This document shows positions 26,837 to 36,232 of a DNA stretch of 64,000 bases, in pieces. Source of the DNA: Nostoc sp. FACHB-892 (lineage in GTDB: Bacteria; Cyanobacteriota; Cyanobacteriia; Cyanobacteriales; Nostocaceae); NCBI RefSeq assembly GCF_014698795.1, contig NZ_JACJTR010000001.1:539294-603293 (forward strand), written 5' to 3'. Within the stretch, counting starts at the first letter, position 1. Every line of letters starts with the position of its first letter. The notes below the pieces were generated by a model, which saw only the letters and a list, made by a program, of their open reading frames with translations, did not search any database and had not been told where the DNA came from. Made by a program: the position numbers and the translations under genes.

Positions 26837-28099
26837 TTATGTGGGAATTCTGATGATAAACTCGGTTCCCAGACCTGGTTGAGAATTTACATCTAATACA
26901 CCTTTGTGTTTCTCTACAACTATTTCATAGGCGATTGACAAGCCAAGTCCTGTACCTTTCCCAACGGTTTTCGTGGTAAACAACGGCTCAAACAAACGTT
27001 TTTTTAACCGTTCAGGAATACCAATCCCATTGTCAGCAATCCGAATTACAACTAATTGTTCAGAATATATTTCTGTTGCAATTTTAATCTGAGGAATTAG
27101 ATTGCTCATTTTGCCCAGCGTTATAGCTTCATCAAGGGCATCAATTGCATTCGCCAAAATGTTCATAAATACTTGATTCATCTGCCCAATATAGCAGCTT
27201 ACTTCTGGTAATACTCCATAACTTTTAATAACTTCAATGCGGGGACGATCGCCATTAGCTTTGAGGCGGTGTTGCAAAATCATTAACGTACTATCTAGCC
27301 CTTGGTGTAAATCAGCAAATATTTTGGTATCACTATCCGAACGACAGAAGGTGCGGAGTGAATTAGAAAGGTTTTGAATTCGTTCACTTCCTAGGTGGAG
27401 TGAGTTCAAAATTTTCCCCATATCTTCGAGAACGAAGCTCAAATCCAAGTCCTTAATAGCAGTGGTAATTTTGGCTGTTGGGTTTGGATACTCCTGTTCA
27501 TACAGTAGGAGCAACTTGGTTACTCCTGAAATGTATTCTTCCAAGGGTGGAATATTGCTGGAAATAAAGTTGATGGGGTTGTTGATTTCATGGCCAATGC
27601 CAGCAATTAACTCTCCGAGTGTTGATAGTTTCTCTTGCTGCACTAGTTGGACTTGCGCTTGTTGCAAAGCCTTGGTGCGATCGCTAACTTGTTGTTCCAA
27701 AGATTCAGTCAATTGTTTGAGTTGTAAATGTACGCGCACTCTAGCAATGACTTCCTCTTGTGCAAACGGTTTAGGGATGTAGTCTACTGCACCAAGGGAA
27801 AATCCCTTCGTTTTGCTTTCCGTATCCGCTAAGGCAGTGGTGAAAATAATCGGAATGTTTTCAGTGACAGGATTGGCTTTGAGGCGGCGACAAGTTTCAA
27901 ATCCATCAATACCCGGCATTTGTACATCCAGCAAAATCAACTCTGGTTGATTGCGTTCGGCTTGAGCGATCGCGCTTTCTCCATCGACTGCAACACGGAA
28001 ACGAAAACCCTCACTATTGAGCGCTGCACACAGGACAGATAAATTTGTCGGATTATCATCCACAATTAAAATAAATCCGTTATTTCGGGATTTTCTCAT
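26837..28099 (-). CDS. Hybrid two-component protein: receiver domain plus histidine kinase
   Basis: 420 residues in the order REC - coiled linker - HisKA - HATPase. The receiver has DD at 14-15, the phospho-acceptor Asp58 (LILLDVQMPG) and Lys110 (YIPKPF). The kinase has His170 in ELIAGIGHEINNPINF and the ATP-binding NGIGIPE and [13 protein letters not shown] motifs. This layout suits a protein that takes phosphate from another kinase and then signals further. Its start lies 30 nt after the stop of the ethylene-receptor-type kinase gene, so the two form an operon and probably one pathway. Confidence 0.85.
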   Translation of the reverse strand: MRKSRNNGFILIVDDNPTNLSVLCAALNSEGFRFRVAVDGESAIAQAERNQPELILLDVQMPGIDGFETCRRLKANPVTENIPIIFTTALADTESKTKGFSLGAVDYIPKPFAQEEVIARVRVHLQLKQLTESLEQQVSDRTKALQQAQVQLVQQEKLSTLGELIAGIGHEINNPINFISSNIPPLEEYISGVTKLLLLYEQEYPNPTAKITTAIKDLDLSFVLEDMGKILNSLHLGSERIQNLSNSLRTFCRSDSDTKIFADLHQGLDSTLMILQHRLKANGDRPRIEVIKSYGVLPEVSCYIGQMNQVFMNILANAIDALDEAITLGKMSNLIPQIKIATEIYSEQLVVIRIADNGIGIPERLKKRLFEPLFTTKTVGKGTGLGLSIAYEIVVEKHKGVLDVNSQPGLGTEFIIRIPT

Positions 28100-28129
28100 G
28101 ATGAGTTGAAAATTAAAATTTAACTGAAG

Positions 28130-30016
28130 TTAGTTGATGTATTCTTGAATAAAGGTTTCCAAACGTTTAAGTTGGAAATTACTAGCAAGCTGTACGAGTT
28201 GTTGGACAAAAACATCTAAATTATCGTTAGCAGAAATTTGTTCAGCTAGTTCTAAAATATTTTGAATATCGCCGTCCTGTGCAAGTTCTAGTAATTGTTG
28301 TAAAACCTCTTTGGCAGGATAAATCATCTCCTCATTTTGTTTATCCAAACCACCTGTAGAGATTTTTTTTATTGCGTCTACCTTAACGTCAAAAATCCAT
28401 TCCAATTGCAAAAATTGCCGTAGCATTTCCAGCAGCGTTTCAGCTTCTATAGGCTTTGGCAGAAATGCATCTGCACCTACATCAATACTCTTGTGCTGGT
28501 CAATTGCAAATACGCTGGCTGACGAAGCGATGACAGCAATCTTTTTAAATGGCCCAGACTGACGCAAACGTTCGATCAACTCAAATCCATTCAATTTAGG
28601 CATCACTAAGTCAGTAATAATCATGTCTGGTTTGTAGGCTAGAGCCTGCTCCCATGCTTCCTGACCGTGACTAGCTTCTACAACAGTGAACCCAACTGGC
28701 TCTAGTAAATTTACAATTACTGATCGGTTTTCCCATTTGTCATCTGCAATCAAAATGGTGCGCCTTTGTCCTTGATAACCAATAATAGTTCCCTCTTCAA
28801 CCACTCTAGAAACCTTTGCCCACTCTTTAGATTCTGGCAATTCTGCCTCAAACCAGAAAGTGCTACCTTTGGATAAGGTACTTTGCACCTGAATTTGACC
28901 ACCCATCAATAAAACAATTTTTTGGCTGATTGCTAATCCCAAGCCTGTACCTTCAGATTGTCGTTTCTGACTTCCCACTTGCTCAAAGGGCTGGAAAATT
29001 TTCTCGACTTGTTCAGGGGTTATACCCGTACCTGTATCTACTACCTGAAAGCGAATTTTGTAGTTAGTTTGTCCATTGCCATTTGATTCTTTACCAATGA
29101 CTTGAACTTTGAAGGTGACACTGCCTTGATTAGTGAATTTCATGGCATTACTAAGCAAGTTAATTAGTACCTGCCGCAAGCGTTTTTCATCAGCATGAAT
29201 ACCCGTTGGTAAATCAGGATCGAGTTCAACGTGAAATGCGATGACTTTTTGTTCTGCACGGATGCGGCAAATTTCAGTTACGCTATCTATAAAGGCAGGC
29301 AAGTAGAAATCAACTGGATACAATTCTAGTTTCCGGGCTTCTATTTTGGAGAGATCCAGGACATCATTAATTAGGGTTAAAAGATGAGAACCACATTGAT
29401 AAATTATGCTGAGTCCTTTGCGTCCTTTATCACTCAAAGATTCTGTACGTTGGAGAATTTGTGTATAGCCTAAGATGCCGTTAAGAGGTGTGCGGAGTTC
29501 ATGACTCATATTGGCGAGAAATTCACTCTTGGCTTGGCTGGAGTTTTGAGCAACTTCTTCTGCAACGCGTAGTTCTTTTTCGATGCGCTTGCGCTCTAAA
29601 ATTTCACTTGAAAGCACTCGATTGATAGCTTCTAGCTGGGCTGGGCTAGGTAGTATTAAAGCTTGAGGTATAAGATAAAATAACGCAAATGCCGTATATA
29701 TAGAAATAATGGCAGTTACAGCTTTTAAACCACCTGCAATCCAATAGTCTGGATGCCAAAGCGTCCAAATATCTATCAAGTGCCCAGTACCGCAGGCAAT
29801 GATAAAAGCACCAAATAATAAAAAGATTCCATTGAAAGGAACGTCTTTGCGCTTGGAAATAAAGTAAATCAGTAGGAAGGGAATGGAATAATAGGCTAGA
29901 GCGATGGTGGCATCAGAAATAATGTGCAGCCAAACTAATCCAGTTTGCCAGAGATAACAATGTCCGTGGGGAATAAAACCGTTAGATTGGAAAGGATAGT
30001 TGAAAAATGTCGGCAT
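28130..30016 (-). CDS. Ethylene-receptor-type hybrid histidine kinase (ETR1-like sensor)
   Basis: From the ATG at 30016 the protein has 628 residues; a TTG at 30070 would add 18 that are not needed. Three transmembrane segments (about 25-120) form an ethylene-binding-type domain: SDATIALAYYSIP, then FGAFIIACGTGHLIDIW. The residues that hold copper and ethylene in plant ETR1 are matched: Asp35, Tyr42, Ile72, Cys75, His79. Then come a coiled linker, HisKA with His172 (MSHELRTPLNG), HATPase, a receiver domain (MIITDLVMPKL) and a helical tail. Synechocystis Slr1212 has the same sensor domain and binds ethylene, affecting phototaxis and pili. No bilin-binding GAF domain is present here. It is followed by a REC-kinase hybrid 30 nt on. 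Confidence 0.87.
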   Translation of the reverse strand: MPTFFNYPFQSNGFIPHGHCYLWQTGLVWLHIISDATIALAYYSIPFLLIYFISKRKDVPFNGIFLLFGAFIIACGTGHLIDIWTLWHPDYWIAGGLKAVTAIISIYTAFALFYLIPQALILPSPAQLEAINRVLSSEILERKRIEKELRVAEEVAQNSSQAKSEFLANMSHELRTPLNGILGYTQILQRTESLSDKGRKGLSIIYQCGSHLLTLINDVLDLSKIEARKLELYPVDFYLPAFIDSVTEICRIRAEQKVIAFHVELDPDLPTGIHADEKRLRQVLINLLSNAMKFTNQGSVTFKVQVIGKESNGNGQTNYKIRFQVVDTGTGITPEQVEKIFQPFEQVGSQKRQSEGTGLGLAISQKIVLLMGGQIQVQSTLSKGSTFWFEAELPESKEWAKVSRVVEEGTIIGYQGQRRTILIADDKWENRSVIVNLLEPVGFTVVEASHGQEAWEQALAYKPDMIITDLVMPKLNGFELIERLRQSGPFKKIAVIASSASVFAIDQHKSIDVGADAFLPKPIEAETLLEMLRQFLQLEWIFDVKVDAIKKISTGGLDKQNEEMIYPAKEVLQQLLELAQDGDIQNILELAEQISANDNLDVFVQQLVQLASNFQLKRLETFIQEYIN

Positions 30017-30165
30017 TATACTAGGGGTTGGTGGATTTGAAATATATATCCATGACCCTAGTATTCCCAAACTATCAAGTCGGAAAGCGCGATCGCTGTT
30101 TTTTTATATTGGTCTTTATTGATGCTTGAGGTACTAAGCTTACCAAGAAAAAATCGTGTGTGTTT

Positions 30166-30192
30166 GCGTAGGCGTAGCCCGTCGTAGACATC
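30166..30192. repeat. 27-bp dispersed repeat, inverted copy of 32653-32679
   Basis: GCGTAGGCGTAGCCCGTCGT plus AGACATC. The exact reverse complement occurs inside the four-GAF kinase gene about 2.5 kb away. This copy lies between the ethylene-receptor gene and petN. Confidence 0.85.
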
Positions 30193-30295
30193 ACACGCAA
30201 AAGTTACAGTGGCATTTATAAAAAAAATCTGAGTCTGCCCAATCCCTGTATGATAAATATTAGAAACCTTTTGTAATCATTTGAAAAGCGGGACT

Positions 30296-30385
30296 ATGGA
30301 GATTTTGACACTAGGTTGGGTATCACTGTTAGTTGTGTTCACTTGGTCAATTGCAATGGTAGTTTGGGGACGTAACGGACTGTAG
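30296..30385 (+). CDS. petN: Cytochrome b6f complex subunit 8 (PetN)
   Basis: 29 residues, [20 protein letters not shown] then MVVWGRNGL, the full length and near-invariant sequence of cyanobacterial PetN. It is a single transmembrane helix needed for cytochrome b6f assembly in thylakoids. A purine-rich GCGGGA lies about 5-10 nt before the ATG. A second small membrane protein follows 7 nt later. Confidence 0.95.
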   Translation: MEILTLGWVSLLVVFTWSIAMVVWGRNGL

Positions 30386-30392
30386 AGGCATC

Positions 30393-30554
30393 GTGGAAAG
30401 TCCATTTTTGAGCATTTTAACAATAGTAGCCGTAGTACTACTTGTAGTAGTCACTGGTGGTGTTGGTTATTTAACCGTGGCAGATTGGCGCGATCGCCGT
30501 CGCCGCGATGAAGACAAACGCATCAGCCGCAGCGCCACTCCCAAGCGGCGATAA
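30393..30554 (+). CDS. 53-aa single-pass membrane protein downstream of petN
   Basis: Starts with GTG at 30393, 7 nt after the petN stop. One hydrophobic helix (FLSILTIVAVVLLVVVTGGV) is followed by a strongly basic, soluble tail (ADWRDRRRRDEDKRISRS). Close coupling to petN suggests co-translation and a thylakoid location; function unknown to me. The palindrome at 30581-30609 lies 26 nt past its stop and could end the transcript. Confidence 0.75.
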   Translation: MESPFLSILTIVAVVLLVVVTGGVGYLTVADWRDRRRRDEDKRISRSATPKRR

Positions 30555-30580
30555 TTCTCTCGTGGTTGAAAAATGTTTTT

Positions 30581-30609
30581 GTAGGGACACGATATTATCG
30601 TGTCCCTAC
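30581..30609. repeat. Perfect REP-like palindrome after the petN operon
   Basis: GTAGGGACACGATA, T, TATCGTGTCCCTAC: perfect 14-bp arms around one base. It is preceded by a run of T and belongs to the GTAGGG palindrome family of this window. It may serve as a transcript end. Confidence 0.85.
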
Positions 30610-30706
30610 ACTGTTTTTTGGCATTCTCAACAAAGAACTGTTAAATTTGCGATCGCTAGGGGAATCATAAGCTAGAAGACTTTCAATATTTAAAGTCCCA
30701 CTGGGA

Positions 30707-33700
30707 ATGGAACACTCCTCTACTACTCAACCCATAGCACCAAATTTAGAACAGCAAGAATCTCATTCAGATGTGACATCCTGCTTGCGTCAGAATGAGC
30801 AACAAAAAGCGTTGTCTGGAGTTATTGCCCGCATCCGCGAGTCTCTAGATATTGACGTAATCTTCAAAATTACAGTTACTGAAGTTCGCCAACTTCTAAA
30901 AAATGATCGAGTTAGTGTGTTTCGTTTCTATCCTGATTTGGCATGGGAAGGGGAATTTATCTATGAAGATGTGGCAGCAGAATGGGATTCAGCACTAGCA
31001 GCAAAACTGCGCGACCACTGCTTTAGTGAGGAGTTTGCAGAACTATATCAGCAAGGTCGGATTAGAGCAATAGCCGATATTTATCAAGTTAATGCCAGTG
31101 ATTGCTACATCCAGATTTTGGAAAGATTCCAAGTACGTGCCAATATAACTGTCCCCTTAATCAAAGGTAAACATTTATGGGGCTTATTGTGTATTCATCA
31201 GTGTAGTAGTCCTCGCGAATGGGAAGCATCAGAAATTGAGTTTGTGCAACTGATTGCTGAACATTTGGGAGTTGCTTTGCAACAAGCAGATTACGTGGAA
31301 CAAGTAAAACTACAATCAGCAGAATTAGCACAAGCAAAAGCCAGAGAAAAAGCAGCTCAATGGCAAAGAACTATAGCCATAACCATTGAGAAGATTCGTC
31401 AATTCCTAGACTTGGAAAGCATTTTCCGCACAACTACCGTAGAACTTAGGCAGCTGCTAAATGCTGATCGCGTGGCTATTTATCGCTTCAATCCCGATTG
31501 GAGTGGTGAATTCGTGTTTGAATCAGTGGCAGAGGGTTGGATTTCCCTCATACATGAGCAATTGCAGCGCCCGGAATTGAGTGAAAACGTTAGTAAATGT
31601 AGCGCCAAAGATTTAGCTAAACCTCCAGTCGCTGACACCTACTTACAAGATACAGAGGGTGGTAGCTTCAGCCGCTGTGAAGTGTACCGTGTTTGTAATG
31701 ATATTTATAATTCAGGCTTTAGCGACTGCTACATTAAAACCTTAGAGATATATCAAGCAAGAGCTTATGCGATCGTTGCCATTTACCACGGTCAGAAGCT
31801 CTGGGGTTTGCTAGCAGTGTACCAAAATGCCAGAACCCGTGATTGGCAAAAAGATGAAGTTTACTTGCTTACTCAAGTGGGTACGCAACTAGGTGTAGCT
31901 TTACAGCAAGTAGAATTTATCCAACAAATGCAGATTCAAGCAGCAGAGATTAGCAAAGCTGCTGAAAGACAAAGGGCATTGGCGACCACCGTAGAAAAAA
32001 TTCGTCAGTCTCTTGATATTGAAGCCATCTTTAAAACCACAACTCAAGAAGTCCGTGGGCTTTTAGAAGTAGAAAGAGTAGCAATTTACCGCTTCTATCC
32101 TGATTGGAGTGGCGAATTTGTGGCTGATTCTATTGTTGATGGTTGGACACCGATGGTTAAGCCGCAGCCTGTGACAGAAGGCGTTTTTGTACAAGGAAAA
32201 CAAGCAGGTAAGTATGCACGGAATGAAGTTTTCGTCCCAATTTCTCAGGGTGAGAAGTTGTGGGGATTGCTAGTAGCTTATCAAAATTCTCGACCCCGTT
32301 ATTGGCAAGATGAGGAAATCAACTTATTGGCGCAAGTTGGCGTTCAATTGGGGGTAGCATTACAGCAAGCTGAGTCGTTGAAACAGATGCAGGTGCAGAC
32401 CCAAAAACTGGCTCAAGCTGCTGCACGAGAACGGAAAGCAGCCGAAAGAGAGAAGGCATTAGCCGCAACGGTGGAGAAAATTCGCCAGTCTCTTGATATT
32501 CATACCATCTTTGCCACCAGTACAGAAGAAGTCCGGCGGCTATTGGAAGTTGATCGAGTGACAATCTATCAATTCAGGACTGATTGGAGCGGCGAATTTG
32601 TGGCTGAGTCTTTAGCCCAAGGTTGGACACCAATAAGGGAAATTGTACCTGCGATGTCTACGACGGGCTACGCCTACGCAGATGATTACTTGCAAAAAAC
32701 CCAAGGCAGAAACTTTGCTAATGGTAAAAGTATTATTATTAAAGATATTTACAGCGTTAATTATTCTATCTGTCATATTGCCCTGCTTGAGCTAATGCAG
32801 GCTAGGGCATATATAATTGTGCCGATTTTTCAGGGTAAGCAACTTTGGGGATTACTAGCAGCTTATCAAAATATCAAACCCCGTGATTGGCAAGAAGATG
32901 AGGTAGATTTGCTGATGCAGATTGGTACTCAATTAGGGGTAGGGCTTCAGCAAGCGGAATTACTCGAACAAACTCAACGTCAAAAAGAAGAACTCACCCA
33001 GACTCTTAAAGAATTACAGAACACTCAAAGCCAGTTGATTCAAAGTGAAAAAATGGCAGGTTTAGGGCAGTTAGTTGCTGGCGTTGCACATGAAATTAAC
33101 AATCCGATTAGTTTCATTTACGGCAACATCACTTATGTTACTGAACATGCCGAAAATTTACTAAAATTACTGCGTCTATATCAGAAACAGTATCCTAAGA
33201 CAACAGAGGAAATTAAAAAACAAGTAGCAGCACTGGATTTGGATTTCATTAGTGATGACTTACCCAAAATTCTAACTTCAATGAAGATGGGGGCAGAGCG
33301 AATCTCTCAACTCGTCTTGTCGCTACGAATTTTTTCTCGACTTGACGAAGCAGGAATAAAGCCCGTTGATATTCATGAAGGCATCGATAGTACTTTACTA
33401 ATTTTACAACATCGACTGCAACCACAGACTAATTCTTTTGCTATTGAGGTAGTTAAACAATATGGTGAATTACCTTCAGTAGTCTGTTATGCAGCCCAAA
33501 TAAATCAGGTGTTTATGAATATTCTCAACAATGCGATTGATGCGCTGGAAAACTCAGAAAAAAGTGGAAAAATAATTGACAATCCTAAAATTTTGATTCG
33601 TACAGAAGTCCTCGAAGGGAATACTATTCTGATTCGTATTGCTGACAATGCTTGTGGAATTCCAGAGATAATGCGATCGCGCATTTTTGAACCTTTCTTT

Positions 33701-33847
33701 ACCACCAAACAACCTGGACAAGGTACTGGCTTAGGGTTATCTATTAGCTACCAAATTATTGTGGAAAAACACGGCGGTAAGATCAAGTGTGTTTCTGAAC
33801 CTGGCAAAGGCTGTGAGTTCTGGATAGAAATCCCAATAAAACGATAG
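30707..33847 (+). CDS. Sensor histidine kinase with four GAF domains
   Basis: 1,046 residues: GAF1 (about 40-200), GAF2 (225-400), GAF3 (425-560), GAF4 (590-765), a coiled linker, HisKA with His795 ([14 protein letters not shown]) and HATPase ending in [13 protein letters not shown]. No transmembrane segment, so it is cytoplasmic. The GAF domains are of the phytochrome/cyanobacteriochrome-like kind ([16 protein letters not shown], then WGLLxxYQN). At the usual bilin-Cys position GAF1 has Cys133-Tyr, GAF2 Cys341-Tyr and GAF4 Cys689-His; only GAF4 has the Cys-His pair common in bilin-binding domains. GAF3 lacks about 60 central residues including this site. GAF4 contains an in-frame repeat insertion (32653-32679). 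Bilin binding is possible, not shown. Confidence 0.85.
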   Translation: MEHSSTTQPIAPNLEQQESHSDVTSCLRQNEQQKALSGVIARIRESLDIDVIFKITVTEVRQLLKNDRVSVFRFYPDLAWEGEFIYEDVAAEWDSALAAKLRDHCFSEEFAELYQQGRIRAIADIYQVNASDCYIQILERFQVRANITVPLIKGKHLWGLLCIHQCSSPREWEASEIEFVQLIAEHLGVALQQADYVEQVKLQSAELAQAKAREKAAQWQRTIAITIEKIRQFLDLESIFRTTTVELRQLLNADRVAIYRFNPDWSGEFVFESVAEGWISLIHEQLQRPELSENVSKCSAKDLAKPPVADTYLQDTEGGSFSRCEVYRVCNDIYNSGFSDCYIKTLEIYQARAYAIVAIYHGQKLWGLLAVYQNARTRDWQKDEVYLLTQVGTQLGVALQQVEFIQQMQIQAAEISKAAERQRALATTVEKIRQSLDIEAIFKTTTQEVRGLLEVERVAIYRFYPDWSGEFVADSIVDGWTPMVKPQPVTEGVFVQGKQAGKYARNEVFVPISQGEKLWGLLVAYQNSRPRYWQDEEINLLAQVGVQLGVALQQAESLKQMQVQTQKLAQAAARERKAAEREKALAATVEKIRQSLDIHTIFATSTEEVRRLLEVDRVTIYQFRTDWSGEFVAESLAQGWTPIREIVPAMSTTGYAYADDYLQKTQGRNFANGKSIIIKDIYSVNYSICHIALLELMQARAYIIVPIFQGKQLWGLLAAYQNIKPRDWQEDEVDLLMQIGTQLGVGLQQAELLEQTQRQKEELTQTLKELQNTQSQLIQSEKMAGLGQLVAGVAHEINNPISFIYGNITYVTEHAENLLKLLRLYQKQYPKTTEEIKKQVAALDLDFISDDLPKILTSMKMGAERISQLVLSLRIFSRLDEAGIKPVDIHEGIDSTLLILQHRLQPQTNSFAIEVVKQYGELPSVVCYAAQINQVFMNILNNAIDALENSEKSGKIIDNPKILIRTEVLEGNTILIRIADNACGIPEIMRSRIFEPFFTTKQPGQGTGLGLSISYQIIVEKHGGKIKCVSEPGKGCEFWIEIPIKR
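32653..32679. repeat. 27-bp dispersed repeat inserted in the fourth GAF domain
   Basis: GATGTCTACGACGGGCTACG plus CCTACGC is the exact reverse complement of 30166-30192. It is read in frame as MSTTGYAYA (residues about 649-657) in the loop of GAF4 that varies most between domains. Confidence 0.85.
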
Positions 33848-34063
33848 TTAGTTAAGAAAGAAACCAGGCTATGCCAACTCTTGAAGAGGCTATGCTAACA
33901 CCTACGCTTTTTTAACGAACTACGAAGGAAGAAAAGAGCGATGCCTTTGGCAGGCTTCTCTACGAGACGCTACGCGAACGCCTACCAATGCTGAAGATTT
34001 TGCTGGCGATCGCTTATTATAATTTCATTAGTATTAGTAATATAAGTTGCTCTATGAATTAAT
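33848..34063. repeat. Spacer with a dispersed GCTACGCGAACGCC-type repeat
   Basis: It includes GAGCGATGCCTTTGGCAGGC followed by TTCTCTACGAGACGCTACGC and GAACGCC (about 33937-33983), a motif typical of Nostoc intergenic DNA, and a HIP1 site near 34010. No gene is present. Confidence 0.55.
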
Positions 34064-34321
34064 ATGGAAACTAAAGAAATTCTCCAAGCACTCCCAAACC
34101 TGAGCGTAAGCGATCTAAAGATAACTGAATCAGCCCTGCAATTGGTTCTTCAAGAAAAAAACTCACTCACCAAAGATGAGCAAAAACGCCAATTAACACT
34201 AGCGGCAGTGACAGCTATTGCAGATTATGCACCTAGTAGTGAATTAAATATATTCTCAGACTTAGAGGGAGAAGACTTTTGTCATTATCCAGATCAAGAC
34301 TTTTACAACTCAGGGAATTAG
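34064..34321 (+). CDS. Small hypothetical protein upstream of a VapBC locus
   Basis: 85 residues: a helical part (ILQALPNLSVSDLKITESAL, then QLVLQEKNSLTKDEQKRQLT) followed by an acidic C-terminus (IFSDLEGEDFCHYPDQDF). I do not recognise it firmly. It ends 10 nt before the antitoxin gene, so it probably belongs to the same operon. It may be an antitoxin of its own or a third component. Confidence 0.6.
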   Translation: METKEILQALPNLSVSDLKITESALQLVLQEKNSLTKDEQKRQLTLAAVTAIADYAPSSELNIFSDLEGEDFCHYPDQDFYNSGN

Positions 34322-34331
34322 GAGACAAAAA

Positions 34332-34610
34332 ATGACCATACAGCTACAATTGAAACCAGAAATAGAGGCTCGTCTCATTGCTGAAGCTGCTGCACAAGGT
34401 TTATCGGTAGAAGCTTATCTTGCATCTCTCATTGAAAATAGTTTAACCAGCCATAAAGAAAGTTTTTTTTATCAAGTATCAACTCAGGAAGAATGGGAAG
34501 CTGTATTAACAGATTTAATAAATAGTCCCACTTTTTCTTTAGCGCCAGCACTTTCAGATGCAGCGATTAGTCGAGAGAGTATTTACACCAGAGAAGATGA
34601 AATGTTATGA
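34332..34610 (+). CDS. Putative VapB-type antitoxin
   Basis: 92 residues. The N-terminus MTIQLQLKPEIEARLIAEAA followed by AQGLSVEAYLASLIENSL is a ribbon-helix-helix-like DNA-binding part; the C-terminus is acidic and likely binds the toxin. It overlaps the PIN toxin gene by 4 nt (ATGA at 34607-34610), a sign of translational coupling. Antitoxins of this type repress their own promoter. A GGAGAC ribosome-binding site precedes the ATG. Confidence 0.75.
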   Translation: MTIQLQLKPEIEARLIAEAAAQGLSVEAYLASLIENSLTSHKESFFYQVSTQEEWEAVLTDLINSPTFSLAPALSDAAISRESIYTREDEML

Positions 34611-35056
34611 GCTATTTGGTGGATACTAATATTTTGCTGCGTTTGGTGCAGAAGAATAGCTCAATGCACTTTGATACTCAAAGAGCCATCTTGATGCTCA
34701 AGAGGCAAGGGGAATTATTATATATAATTCCACAGAATCTCATTGAGTTTTGGGCTGTTGCTACAAGACCAATTAATAGTAATGGTTTAGGTTTATCCAC
34801 GGCTCAAGCAGTAGAAGAAACTGATAAACTTAAGAAGATATTTATACTACACCTTGATATACCTGCTATTTTTAGTGAATGGGAATCTCTAATTGTTAAA
34901 TACCAAGTCATGGGAAAAAAGGTGCATGATGCACGTTTAGTTGCGGCGATGATAACACACCAGATAACACATTTACTTACATTTAATATTGATGACTTTA
35001 AACGTTTTTCTGAAATTGTAGTTGTTGAGCCACGCAGTGTTACACCGCAGCCTTAA
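34607..35056 (+). CDS. VapC-type PIN-domain ribonuclease toxin, intact
   Basis: 149 residues. PIN acids are visible: Asp6 in MSYLVDTNILLRL, Glu in PQNLIEFWAVATRP, Asp in KKVHDARLVAAMI and the last in TFNIDDFKRF. The frame is uninterrupted, in contrast to the VapC at 8079. Such toxins cut tRNA or rRNA when freed from the antitoxin. It is translationally coupled to the upstream antitoxin. Confidence 0.85.
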   Translation: MSYLVDTNILLRLVQKNSSMHFDTQRAILMLKRQGELLYIIPQNLIEFWAVATRPINSNGLGLSTAQAVEETDKLKKIFILHLDIPAIFSEWESLIVKYQVMGKKVHDARLVAAMITHQITHLLTFNIDDFKRFSEIVVVEPRSVTPQP

Positions 35057-35220
35057 TTATATTGCCAGAGCGATCGCACTTGGGAGATTTAGTGATCGCT
35101 CTTTTTAACAAACCACAGAGGCGCAGAGAACACAGAGGATGAAGAGAGCGATCGCATTTCCAATGACGTAGGTTATGCGATCGCTTTTTACTCTGAAGGT
35201 GCAATTAGGCTATGGCTATT
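35057..35220. repeat. HIP1-containing dispersed repeat
   Basis: Contains GAGCGATCGCAC, TGATCGCTCTTTTTAACAAA, then CCACAGAGGCGCAGAGAACA and CAGAGG, GAGCGATCGC and TGCGATCGC. The same order of motifs recurs at 35916-36056 and 37025-37310. Confidence 0.75.
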
Positions 35221-35520
35221 TCACTCTAATTTTAAAAGTAGTGACTCCAAATCTCTATATCCACTGATGACACGGGCAATATCAATTCCATCTTCTCTAG
35301 GATAGTAGAAGATGATATATTCTTCAATGTTAAAGCCTCGTAGATTCGCAGATAATTACTCATAACTCTTTCCCATGTTGGGAAATCCAGCAACTAATTT
35401 GCATTTCTGGCGAATAGCATCAAAAAGTTTACTAGCAGTGCTGGGGCTAGTCTGAGCAATATATTCACAAATAGTATTTAAATCTTTGACTGCTTCATCA
35501 GAAAAGGAGTAGTTGCTCAT
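35221..35520 (-). pseudogene. RelE/ParE-type toxin interrupted by an in-frame stop
   Basis: Reading on the minus strand from ATG at 35520: MSNYSFSDEAVKDLNTICEY, then IAQTSPSTASKLFDAIRQKC and VAGFPNMGKSYE, followed by TAA at codon 55 (35358-35356). The same frame continues as LSANLRGFNIEEYIIFYYPR, then IDIARVISGYRDLESLL, and ends at 35221, giving 99 residues: the standard ParE length and fold. One substitution separates it from an intact toxin. It overlaps the antitoxin gene by 4 nt. Confidence 0.85.
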
Positions 35521-35771
35521 TTTTGAGACTCAGCAATTTGATTGATTTTTTCTTGTAGTTGATCAAATACTATCTCACCATCTGTAACCTCTCCTCTAGC
35601 AATTTGCTCCTTTCCAATCACTATTTTTTTCCGAAGTTCTTCCAAACGTTGTTCTCGTGCTTGTAACAATTTGAATGCTTCGTTCATAACTTCTTCTGCA
35701 TTAGCATATCTCCCAGCTTTAATTTGGGATTGAATAAACTGCTCATGCTCAGGTTTTAGGGAAATATTCAT
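35517..35771 (-). CDS. ParD-family antitoxin
   Basis: 84 residues from the ATG at 35771 (a TTG 11 codons upstream gives no conserved sequence). It has the ParD/CC2985-type ribbon-helix-helix start MNISLKPEHEQFIQSQIKAG followed by RYANAEEVMNEAFKLLQARE, then a charged toxin-binding tail. The antitoxin frame is intact although the coupled toxin is interrupted. Confidence 0.85.
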   Translation of the reverse strand: MNISLKPEHEQFIQSQIKAGRYANAEEVMNEAFKLLQAREQRLEELRKKIVIGKEQIARGEVTDGEIVFDQLQEKINQIAESQK

Positions 35772-35804
35772 TCTAAATAACTCTACTAACTTGACTATAT
35801 GCAA

Positions 35805-36232
35805 ATTTTATCGTTAATTGACTTGACGAAGGAATACGACTCAGTTTTCAACTGAAAGATTCATGCGATCACAATGTGGCTCCGCAGGAGTATCGCATTT
35901 GTTATAAAAGTGAAATTAGGCGATCGCATTTCAAGAAAAAGCAAGCGATCGCTATTTTTAACGAACCACAGAGACACAGAGAACACATAAGGCGATGCCT
36001 ACAGCGGGCTTTGCCTAAGCATTTCAAGAAAAAGCAAGCGATCGCTTTTTTATCTCACGCAATAGGCACACTCGATTAGGAACCGATTCTTGATCGGTTG
36101 AATACCATGTAAGGGTCGGGACGTTCTCAGTAAACTAAAATAGCTATTCACGCTAAAATATAATATAACTACTAGTGCTAAAACTGATTAATATCTACTT
36201 GTGTTTTTAACTTATCTACTTACAAGGTATTT
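35805..36232. repeat. Gene-free interval with HIP1-containing dispersed repeats
   Basis: Between 35916 and 36056 lie two copies of GCATTTCAAGAAAAAGCAAG followed by CGATCGC, and ACGAACCACAGAGACACAGA in between, related to the repeats at 35057 and 37025. The open frame 35876-36079 is only repeat sequence. The end of the interval is the likely promoter of the next antitoxin gene. Confidence 0.65.

Noticed and set aside
35057..36232. Search for tRNA genes or att sites next to the accessory island
   Set aside because: No cloverleaf, TPsiC-loop-like sequence or flanking direct repeat was found on either strand.
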